Below, piece after piece: positions 24,344-34,400 of a stretch of 64,000 nucleotides of DNA. Position 1 is the stretch's first letter. Every line of letters starts with the position of its first letter. The translations under genes were made by a program, and so were the position numbers. The DNA is from Chalara sp. BL73. Taxonomy: Eukaryota; Ascomycota; Leotiomycetes; Helotiales. The notes beneath the pieces were generated by a model. It was not told the DNA's origin and did no database searches. It saw nothing but the letters and a program-made list of their open reading frames with translations. The stretch covers positions 868,001 through 932,000 of the forward strand of contig CAKJVC010000150.1 of the NCBI GenBank assembly GCA_918026815.1. The letters are read 5' to 3'.

Positions 24344-25531
24344 TATTGCATGGAGTGTGATGAGGGGGTGATATTCATGTTTGATTCTTCGCGGTACGGA
24401 GAATAAACGTTATTTGTTGATTAGGTGAGGCGGTGGAAATTGTGCTGAAAAGCGCACACAGTTCAGCCCACCCAATATTTCGGAGGCTTGTGGCGGTGTT
24501 CAAGGAGATCATCCAGCCACCTCGGTTATTGCACTCTTTTATGGTCGCTGCAGACCAAAAATTGTGAGTCGCTGACAGGCGCTTGAACTTGACAAATGTC
24601 TCTGCATTCAGGCAAAGAAAAATAGCTATTGCATTTGGTGATCTGGAATTACGGGCTCGCATTTATGAATAGTAGTCCAGATGAAATGAGATTCTGCCCA
24701 TGCCAGAATCCGATCTTTATCAATCTCTAGAGATTCATTACAAAATAACCCTCAGATTGCACCCCTGCCTCACTGCTAGCAGCTTTGCTCTAAATGGCAA
24801 AGTGCTTGCTCAGCCATGTACCGGCTGGCTGCGTTGAAAGCAGTGTTGCGCATTTGCGGGGAAGCTAGTTTCGCGAAGCCCCGCACACTTCCTGCTCGAA
24901 TACATTTATCGCGTCTCTAAACCAGATTGCCGGCCAGATAAACATCAGCGACCACCGATGCTGCTCGTCCCCTCCCAACCCTAACTCCAAATACTGTAAA
25001 ATGGATCAACCTTGTTCTCAAGAGGGAATTAGCCGAATACATATCCATACTCTAGTCAATTAAGGAAACCTCTAGCGCTGTCTGGGGTACCCAAAACATA
25101 TCAAGACTTTCTAATTATTCCAAACCTAGAATATAGCTAGACAAAATAGGCCGCAAAGTGACACATGCTGTTGGGAGAATACTCCCACAAACGATTTAGA
25201 GAGGAGGTACTTTCGCAATTAATTTGCAGGATGCAAAATAGCGATTTGTCACGAAGATGATCAAATGCGCTTCAATAGCCAAGAATTACGGGCGTGACAA
25301 AGTCATAAATATGATAAGCGGTAGATGAAACTGAAGATAAAAAGCTCTCTTAAGATTCGTATCCATTGCATGGTGATCTCGGCTAGCCAGCACTTTTACG
25401 TTAGCCAATGTAACGCCGATACATGGAGACTTAAAATGCCGTCTTTGACATATCGATAGCAAGTCAGTTCATTATTCATCAAAGCACCTTCATCCGTCCC
25501 GCCGCATGTTCTGCAGGGCGACACAAATCCG
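24344..25531. other. Intergenic, no gene supported
   Basis: About 1.2 kb between the HET gene start and the P450 stop codon. The open frame 24375-24662 (minus) has no recognisable domain. Nothing else is seen. Confidence 0.4.
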
Positions 25532-27113
25532 CTACTGCTTATGGCGCCTCGTCAAGTAGCACGGCCATCCATACGGCACAGCTGTAAAGTGAGTCTCAAA
25601 CCTCCAGCTTTGCCCCTCGTTCACCTGCCTAATCTCATAATCTCGAACTAACATTGCCGTCGTCTTGGAGAGCTCCATATGAGCCAGATGCCTCCCAGGG
25701 CATTGATTGTACCCAGCACCAAATGAAATCAAATATTTCTCCATTTCACGGCAACGGGAACCCATCCATCGAGTTGGCGAAAATACATCTGCGTCATCTC
25801 CAAAGATGTCGTAACGCCGGTGTATCACCCAAGGATTGACGCTGAGTATGACACCTTCACGAAAGTGACGACCAAGCACGGTCACGCCGCCTTTAGGTGC
25901 AACACGTGGTAGACCAAAAGCTACTGGTGTGTGGAAACGAAGGGCCTCTTTTATACACGCCTGAAGGAGAGGCAGTTTCTGGGTTTCCTCGTGGGTCGGT
26001 ATGTCAGCCAAGTTAGCACCGTCAATTTCCTCCCTCAGCTCTCTCAGAACCTTTTCGTTTCTCAACAAATTATAGAATAAAGCTTGCAATGTAGCGCTGA
26101 CAGTATCGGCACCGGCACCGATATTTGCCACCGCCGCAGCCAGGATCTCTTTCTCCTCCATGCGATCAGGATGCTTGGTCCGCATATCCATCCACTGTTG
26201 AATCATATCTTTACGGACTTTATCGCTTTTAGATCGGGCATCAACGGCCGCGAGGCAAGTGTCGAAAATATGCATAGTTGGCTGCAGATTGAGGTACCCG
26301 ATCAGGGGGTTTGCCAGGAGATAATCATGTGCCCACCAGAAATGACCCATGACCGCCACATACATGCCCAGGGCACGGGTGTTTGCAATCGCATTCCCTA
26401 TATCACGGCCCTGTTCAAGGAAGCCAAAATGCTTGGAGAACGTCGCCTCACCCATGATGTCGAAAGCAAGGAAATTGAACCATTCATCGAAGTTCACGGG
26501 CAGGCCGGCTTCTGAGAGGTTGTTGAGACGCCTCTTGAGTAAGAGAAGCGCACCGTCGACGTACGGTTCGCTTTTAATGACATTTGAGAATGCATATCCG
26601 GGTGCGAGATTCTTGGTCTTGGTAATGTGACGCTTTGCGTCTACTTCAGACATTTGATTGACATAGCGAGAGTCAGGAAGTGAGAAGATTCTATACCAAT
26701 CACCCTGCACGATCGGGTCAGCACATATCGTGATTAAATCTAAACTTGCGAAGGCACACCTTGTTCATCTGACTCTTGAGAACTTCAGCAATTGCATCCG
26801 GATGACCAACGCTGACCTCGTTGTACGCAATGCGAACGAAGTCACCTACCCGGGTAGGTCAGCATGTTCAGGCCTGGATGGTACAGTCCCCCCTACCATG
26901 TTTCCTATGTTCTACGATAGTTGCTTGCTCGGTATGGCCTTTAATAGCATGCAATATCTGCCACAGGACAGAGAACGAGCCCAGGAAAGGTCCAGGGATG
27001 TCACTGATAGATGAGAACCAACGTCGGCGGACCAGTGTCAGAGCTATAAATACCAAGACTGCCCCAGAAACCAACGCCACGTATGTCGCATAAGTATGTC
27101 TTTCCACAGACAT
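25532..27113 (-). CDS. Cytochrome P450 monooxygenase (secondary metabolism type)
   Basis: Exons 27113-26897, 26845-26760 and 26704-25532 join in phase to a 491-residue protein. It has an N-terminal membrane anchor (YVALVSGAVLVFIALTLV) and a proline-rich hinge (IPGPFLG). The I-helix oxygen-binding motif is GAGADT, the K-helix ExxR is in KEALRFH, and the PxRW motif is SPTRW. The heme loop FGAGYNQCPGR fits FxxGxxxCxG, with Cys as fifth heme ligand. It should sit in the ER membrane and oxidise a small hydrophobic substrate with a reductase partner. It is divergent from the methyltransferase at 27320, only 206 bp from start to start, so the two are probably co-regulated. Confidence 0.93.
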
Positions 27114-27319
27114 GACGGCTCTGTGGAATGTGATCTGGGATGGAGGCCTCGTATATAAGATGCCTCAAGGTTGGAAAAGCCAGTCATGTTTTGATTTGAC
27201 CTTCGGTCTAAACTCGGGCTTAACTCAACATCACGTGGACGACATTCGCTAGCCGCACCGAGAACAGGCCCACTCTTAACAATCCGACAAACAACCGCCA
27301 GATATCGCAAGTACAAAGT
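27114..27319. promoter_or_regulatory. Bidirectional promoter of the P450 and methyltransferase genes
   Basis: Only 206 bases separate the two start codons on opposite strands. A TCACGTGG sequence near 27231-27238 contains the E-box-like CACGTG palindrome. No clear TATA box was seen on either side. Confidence 0.6.
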
Positions 27320-28590
27320 ATGAGTTCTACTAATGACCTACAACAGCCCCACTTAGACTCAGATGTCACAACGATAAACACGATCGGCTCAGGGCTCGGA
27401 GCAGATGCCAGTGGACCAGCACTTGACCAAGAGACGGAATCCGAAGTAGGGGACGATGTGGATTCAGCCATAGAGGTTGATGTAGGCATGCTGTTTTCCC
27501 TTCTGCTTTAATAACCCGCGCTGAATTTGCAGTTCGACAGCGATTCCGGTTACGATGATGGGAGCATACACTCCATCATAAGCTCTCTCGGCTCCTTCGA
27601 ATTCGATGATATCCTCCAACACGGCCATCGATACCATGGCAGTGGCAACGTTCTTCTTCCAAACGATGAATCCGAGCAAGATCGTCTTGACCTTCAACAT
27701 CATATCTTGAAGATGTGCCTTGATGGCGCTCTTACTGCGACAAGTCTCCTTACTTCCCCGCAGCATATCCTTGATATCGGGACGGGCACGGGCATTTGGG
27801 CAATTGAGATTGGCGACAAGTATCCCTCTGCGCAAATAACTGGCGTGGACTTATCACGTATCCAACCAAGCTGGGTCCCACCAAATGTCGAGTTCGAAAT
27901 CGACGACGTGACAAAACCATGGGCTCGAACTAAAAGCTCTATAGATTTCGTTCACATTCGAAACATGGTTGGTAGTATCCGCGACTGGAAAGCACTATTT
28001 GCAGAAGCTCTCGAACATCTCAAACCAGGCGGCACAATTGAGGTTACAGATATCAGAACGCATTTTGAATGCCTTGATAACACGTTTGCGGAGAGAGGAA
28101 AGTCGTGCAAGGAGTGGCAAGACGCTTTCCATGAGATCGCAAAAGACATGGGAATGGACTTCGACCCTACCCCGAAGGTGCCGGGATGGCTTAAGGAAGT
28201 AGGATTTGAGCAGGTTCACTTGGAGTCAAGAATAATACCAGTTGGCCCGTGGCCGAGAGACAAAAAGTTGAAAACCCTTGGAGTGTATTACCTGTCCCAC
28301 ATGTTAGATGGAGGTGAGCATAATCCTGTTAGGTATCGCACCTTGCGATGGGTAGCGCTGATGGCGAATCCAATTAGGAATGGAGAATTACTCGATGATG
28401 CTATTTACAAATGCTGGTTGGGAAGCAACATCTGTACATGCGTTGCTTGGTAAAGTAAGAAGTGAGCTGAAAGATCCGGGGATGCATACCTTTACTAGAG
28501 CGTAAGTCTATCTTTTCAGTCTTTTACAAGTTACAGTCTTATAATATTCTTTGTAGATGTTTCGTAACAGGGCGGAAAAAGCTCGCCTAA
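27320..28590 (+). CDS. SAM-dependent methyltransferase, LaeA-like
   Basis: Exons 27320-27481, 27533-28313, 28378-28501 and 28557-28590 join in phase to 366 residues. An acidic low-complexity N-terminus (about 75 residues) precedes a class I methyltransferase fold: motif I ILDIGTGTGIWAIEI, motif II TGVDLSRIQP, a WVPPNVEFEIDDV strand, FVHIRNMVG, and LKPGGTIEV. The order VDLS..QP.WVPPN...IDD is characteristic of the fungal LaeA-like group, which includes both regulators and small-molecule methyltransferases. The C-terminus ends in CFVTGRKKLA, as in relatives. Pairing with the adjacent divergent P450 argues for an enzymatic role in a small metabolic pathway, but a regulatory role cannot be excluded. 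Confidence 0.9.
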
Positions 28591-29207
28591 TAATCCGTTT
28601 TGTCACTTGTTTCGTAGGTTCGATGCAATACTAGCGGCAAGAACTTCTTCCTCTATTATATAGAGGAGCAAATAAATAATTTCCCCAATTTCTATATAAG
28701 CAAATGACTATTATGATGGACTTATAGCTACTGCCAATCTTGGACATTGCTCTTGAACCTTAAGGGATTTCATTCCGTGGACTTGTGACGGTCAGTGGTG
28801 GTTGACAGCCTAGCATGTGCGTTGCCAAGCGGGACCTATGGAACCAGCCTAGGCAGGGACGCTGCCTTGCTCAAGAAAACATGCTATAACATGTCAGGGC
28901 TGGGTCAAAAACCCTATAGTAATGATTTCTATCAAAGTTCAACAGCGCCTAGAAAAAGCTTAATTTTAAGTGTAAACCAAGGACAGAAGGGTCATGCATA
29001 TATGGAAAGGCACTGATGTGGCAAAGCAGAAGCCAAGGTACAGTGAAGGAAAGTCCCGTTGTCTCTACAAATTGATAATGTATTGTCTAGCGATCTGGGC
29101 CAGGGTGCAGACTGCTCAATACAGGCCCACGCATTTCTCAAAATAAGACACAAATTTGCACATGTTAAACGGTACCGCTTGATGTGATAGCCTGACACCG
29201 GTAATAC
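28591..29207. other. Intergenic, no gene supported
   Basis: Contains the 3' flank of the methyltransferase gene. No convincing frames or repeats. Confidence 0.4.
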
Positions 29208-29605
29208 TTACAGTACATATTTGAATCCGGGATCAAGTTTTAATAAGCCTCCAAGTCCTTGCTGGGCAATTTCTTTACCATTCTTAGCATTCATATCGGA
29301 CTTCTCGTACTGCGCTACGACCTTTTCAAGCTTTTTATCCTCGCAAGCGAGGCAGAAACGCAACATTTTAGCAACGCGGATAAAGGCAGAAACAAACACC
29401 GTGTTTCCGGTCATCGCTGGTATGTAGCGCCGCCCGGTCTTTTGGTTGTAAAAGTAAGGAGCATAGGTCTGAGCAAAGATTCCAACTATATTCGTAAACG
29501 CGAGGGCTGCCGCGCGTTTTCCCACTGGTTCGGAAGCTGTGGCGGTTGGTATAAAAACGAACGATGCCTGAGCGGAAAGACAGTAGAGCGAGAATATAGG
29601 AATGT
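29208..29605 (-). pseudogene. C-terminal fragment of an MFS anion/allantoate-type transporter
   Basis: The minus-strand frame reads FVFIPTATASEPVGKRAAAL, then AFTNIVGIFAQTYAPYFYN, TGRRYIPAMTGN and a cytoplasmic tail with LRFCLACEDKKLE to a stop at 29208. This matches the last transmembrane helices of Dal5/allantoate-type permeases (helix, Y.PYFYN, loop, tail). The upstream two-thirds of the gene is missing. LINE-like sequence on the other strand begins at about 29640, so the gene was probably cut by that insertion or by a rearrangement. Confidence 0.6.
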
Positions 29606-29639
29606 CTCATAACAAAACTCATAGCGATTAAGAAGGCCT

Positions 29640-30245
29640 TAGCGTCAGTGCGAGATGATCCCAACCTCCTCGCCAGAGAAAGATCGATCGAGATCTTGAC
29701 AGAGGGCCAAACAGCACTGAAATTACTACGGAAACTAGCCCAACAGAGCGGCTAGTCTGCTCTTGAGGATATTATAAGGACCATAGCTGAGAGGGATGGT
29801 CGGGAAGCCCATCTCCGTTGAGTCCTAGCACAGGAAGGAATCGTCGGCAATGAGAGGGCCCACTAAGAAGAACACAGAACAACTAAGCTAAAATCAGCAG
29901 CCAGGTTCCTTCAGAGGACAGGAGGTGTTCAGCTGAAATCTGCTGCGATCCGGTGCGGTAGAGAGAGAAAGGACGGAGCAGGTTCGACTAAAAGGGAAGG
30001 CGAGCCAGTTCGCGCGTGGAATCGATGGTGCACTACCTCGGAAGCACACAATCAAGCTATACAATACGCTCGGGGGAAGAAGCAGCTATTTTGGCGCAAC
30101 TCAGGACAGTACACAATCGGCTCAAATCGTACCCTTTCGCTTCAGTTTAGCAGAAGACGACTGGTGTAAATGCGGAGTAGCATCCGATACAGTGCGTCAT
30201 TTGTTATTTGCATGTGAGAAATAGCAGGACGAACGCGTGCCCACA
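29640..30245 (+). mobile_element. Tad-type LINE 3' fragment (RNase H and zinc-finger end of ORF2)
   Basis: Plus-strand frames with interruptions read TEGQTALKLLRKLAQQSG and GIVGNERAH, which match the RNase H region of fungal LINE ORF2. These are followed by AAILAQLRTVHNRLKSYP and DDWCKCGVASDTVRHLLFAC, the terminal CxC...H...C finger. Multiple stops and frame changes make it a dead 3' piece. It may belong to the same family as the ORF1 scrap at 480-700. Confidence 0.65.
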
Positions 30246-31498
30246 GACCAGCTAACGCCATAACGCCTTTATATTCCTGTTACCCGTCCTGTGCTTGGCC
30301 TTTCCATGATTCTCCTTGTACTGGACCTGCCAGTTATTCTCGCAAACACGACCGCTGCTTTGACCACAGCTATATTTGGTCGCCGCAATTCTTTCTTCCT
30401 ATCCAGTGTCTTGCCTGTATTTCGGGCGACCCATGCATTTCATCCACCGCCCAATGAGGGTGAAAGATCTCCCAATCACTGCTGCAGTTCCTGGTGCAGC
30501 GGGTGGGGCTAGGCAGTAATTAGGAAGAAGACTGACGTGAAGTGAGCTGCACGGCTCCTTGGTCTTGGGGGATGACTGTAGCCTAATATAAAACGTAAGT
30601 GAAAACATACTACCTACGCTACCGTACTTATAACGGCGCTGTTCTGCTGACGGTACTGAAAGATCCACGGTGCCGTGCAAGGATATCACACCGTTATAAA
30701 GACAAAATTTCCCGAATATAACTTAATTACGGGTCTGGCGGGGAAATGAGGTCTGCAGGGATAGGCTGTAGTTTTTGTGAATTGTAAATTTAAATCGTTC
30801 CGGTTAGAATCTAGAGTTAATGTATTGCAAACTTTAAGAATTCTTTAACTTTATATATTATTAGCTAAAGTAATTTAAGTTTTTAATACAAATTTTCAGC
30901 TTGCTTTAAAATTTTACTTGGCCGAATTTGTATAGTTCAAGCTAAAGCAGTCCGAATTGCACTATTACAATCCGGACTGCTTTAGCTTAAAGTACAAGTT
31001 AAAAGGGATATTATAAACTTTAATTGTCTGATATATTAATCCAAGCCCCCTCTCTTACTTTCATTACCTTCTTACAGACATCTCGGTCTTGGAAATTGTT
31101 CCCGTCCTATTAAATATTGAAGTCTAGCTCACGAGGCTGGATACAGAACTAGGCTCGTAAAGTCTATATGCGGCATAAACCGAACTACCAATCTCTCTGA
31201 CCCTCTGATCCTATTTGCGTTAAAAAAGTATCAGAATTTGCTTCAAATGGTACGCTGATTGAGGATCTCTAGATATTTGAAAATAATCCGATTTTTCAGG
31301 TTTTGCAGCCAGGTCAATCACCATGGCCTCGGGACATTCGACAGCTTGATGTTTCAGCTGTTCGCCTTCAACAAATATTTTTCGTGCCCTAGTTGCTAAG
31401 CATTTCTGTCCATCCTGTATTCGTCGTTGTCATTCTGTTGTTGGTGGTGGCCGTTGTCGCTGTCGCCGTTCACGTCAATGCTCATCCTCCTAAATAGT
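30246..31498. other. AT-rich intergenic DNA
   Basis: About 1.25 kb without a supported gene, apart from the hairpin at 30939-30988. It forms the 3' flank of the large NLR gene. Confidence 0.4.
30939..30988. repeat. Near-perfect hairpin, 21-nt arms, 8-nt loop
   Basis: 30939-30959 and 30968-30988 are inverted copies (AAGCTAAAGCAGTCCG arms), with 20 of 21 positions pairing. It lies in AT-rich intergenic DNA. It could be the centre of a decayed foldback or MITE-like element. A transcription terminator role is unlikely in a fungal nucleus. Confidence 0.75.
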
Positions 31499-34400
31499 CT
31501 AGATGTTCTGGTACGACCATACACGGGCTCTCGTGTCCCTGGAACCGGTGGCAAAGTAGCCTCCAGCCGGGCTTGGCGCAACAGAAATGATTGAGTTCTT
31601 GTGACCCTGTAGCATGAGCTGCGTGGCGCCGGTGCGGCAGTCCCAAAACTGTACGCCTCGGTCTTCGGAGCAGGAAATTATCCAGGTAGCGTCTGGCGTT
31701 GGAGTAACAGAGATAATGGAGTCCTGTTTGCGCGTTAGCTAACCGGTTCGAGAGAGATATTGGGGGTGACACGTACCTTATGTCCTTCGAACGTTCTTAC
31801 GTATCTGCTGCTCTCAGGTTCCGGGTTTGGAATCTCCCACGGAATTCTGAGATACCACATCTTGATGGCCTTGTCCAGACTACCGCTGACCAGGTTGGTG
31901 CAGTTCGAGGACCAGGTGACAGAATACACACTATTCTTGTGGCCGTCAGATCGTCCCTCAAAGTGGTCAAGGAGATAGCCTTGGTGGAGATCCCAGACTC
32001 GGACGCTCTTGCCCAGCGAGCCAGCGGCGATGTAACTGGCGTCAGGGGAGAGGGCAACACTAGTGACAACGTCTTCGGTGGTCAAAGTCAACGTGCTCTG
32101 GCTAGTGTCAATATCCCACAGGCGAACCGTTCTGTCACCGCTACCCGACGCGATCGTGCGACTGTCGCAGGCAAAGTCGAGCGAGTAGACATTCTGCTCG
32201 TGACCCCAGAAGGTGTTATGAATCTGCCTAGATGCAATATCCCAGACCTAGGAATTTCAGTGTTCACTTTTTTACCCCAGGGGAGTGAGGATGCTCACTT
32301 TGATCAGTTTATCTTCCGCTGCGGTGGCGAGATATCGGCCGTCAGGGCTGAAGCAGATGCTTCGGATATAGAGGTCGCCAGATACATCGATTGGCTCGTC
32401 CTGTAACTCGCAGAGCTTCTCGCCAGTGGTGACGTCGAAGATCTGCGCCGATCGGTTGCAGCCGGTGGCGACGTATTTACCGTCTTGTGAAAATCTTACA
32501 CAGCAGACGATGCTCTTATGAGGCAGAGTGTGAACGAGGTCGACGTCAAGCACGCGAGGCACACTCGGGTTGAATATTACACACCAGTCACCCTTGGCCT
32601 TTTTAATTTGGAGCGGGAGATGGCCTGGATCCGAGTTGACCTCAAACTTAGCTAATAACAAATTCATTATTACCTCGTGCCCGTTTACTGCTGCCCACCA
32701 TAGCGCTGTTAGACCATTTTTATCCGTTGAGTTAACGTCGACGCCATTTTTGTCGAGCAACAGCTTGACAACAGCTGTATGCCCGTTCTTGGCAGCCCAC
32801 GACAGCGGCATACTTCCGCCATCGCACTGCACGCACTCAAGCATATACAGCCATCCATTATCCTCGAGGTCAGTGGCTTTGTCAAGGAACAAGTTGGCCG
32901 TCACATTATCCCAATAGCCATCGTCGTACGATTTCTCAACCATATACCATAACGGCGTTCGTCCTTTATTATCCTGGGAGTATGGGTCAGCGCCTTTATC
33001 AACTAGCAGCTTGACTACGGCTTCATTTAACCACTGCGTGACTGCATATGATAGTGGCGTCCGTCCGATTTTATCCTTGGAGTCTAGGTTAGCGCCTTTG
33101 TCAACTAGCAGCTTAACCACCGACTCCCAATCTCCGGTTTCGTGGTAATCAACCACATACGACAGTGGAGCTCGTCCGACTTCATCCTTAGAGTTTGGGT
33201 CAGCGCCTTTGTCGAGCAGCAGCCTGACTATCGCCTCATTTCCAACCTTGACCGCACATAATAACAACGTATGTTTATTATTTTTAGAGTCTAGGTGAGC
33301 GCCTTTGTCGAGCAGCAGCCTGACTATCGCCTCATTTCCAACCTCGACCGCATATGATAACGACGTCTGTCCATCATTATTCTCAGAGTTTGGGTCAACG
33401 CCTTTGTCGAGCAGCAGCCTGACTATCGCCTCATTTCCACCCTCAACCGCATATGATAATAGCGTCTGTTTATTATTATCTTTAGAGTCTAGGTCAGCAC
33501 CTTTGTCGAGCAACAGCCTGACTATCGCCTCATTTCCAACCTCGGCCGCATATGATAACAGCATCTGTCCATCATTATTCTCAGAGTTTGGGTCAGCGCC
33601 TTTGTCGAGCAGCAGCCTGACCATCGGCTCATTTTCACCCTCGACCGCATATGATAATAGCGTTTGTCCATCATTATTCTTAGAGTTTGGGTCAGCACCT
33701 ATGTCGAGCAGCAGCTTGACTATGGCCATTTGCCAATACTCAGTGGCCCACGAGAGCGGGGTATGACCAGAATCATCCTTAGAGTTTAGGTCAGCACCTT
33801 TGTCGAGCAGCAGCTTGACCACAGCCTCTCGCCCAGCCATAGCGGCCCACGAGAGCAGCGTCTGACCAGAATTATCCTTAGAGTTTAGGTAAGCGCCTTT
33901 GTCGAGCAGCAGCTTGACCACAGCTATATATCCGTTCCTAGCGGCCCACGAAAGCGGCGTCTGACCAGAATTATCCTTAGAGTTTAGGTTGGCGTCTTTG
34001 TCGAGCAGCAGCTTGACCACAGCTATATGTCCGTTCTCAGCGGCCCACGACAGCGGCGTCCGACCGAAAGAATCTACAGTGTCGATATTTGTGCAGACCC
34101 GATCTGCCTCTTGCAATATCACCCGGAGAGGCCCTACCAACTTATATCGCGACACGATGTGTAACATGCTAGTCCCTTCTGGTAGACGGCCGAGTGAGTG
34201 TTGCTCTAGTATACTGTAAACCTTCACCCATAGTTGCACAAGATGCTCTGACGGCCAGGAGAAATATGTTATAAGATCGTCTTGAGGGTGCTTCCTAGTT
34301 TCGCTGCATCCCACGTGCACCACCCACGAGGCCGTAGCATAATGCAATAGAGGAAAGATAGACATCAGACTGGCACGATCGCGGGTTGTTGACGAGACAA

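Noticed and set aside
33200..33700. Regularly spaced repeats that might suggest a CRISPR array
   Set aside because: The 96-99 nt period encodes ankyrin units in a eukaryotic gene. There are no unique spacers between short palindromic repeats.
33305..33766. Plus-strand open frame of 153 codons across the ankyrin array
   Set aside because: Periodic antisense shadow of the ankyrin repeats.
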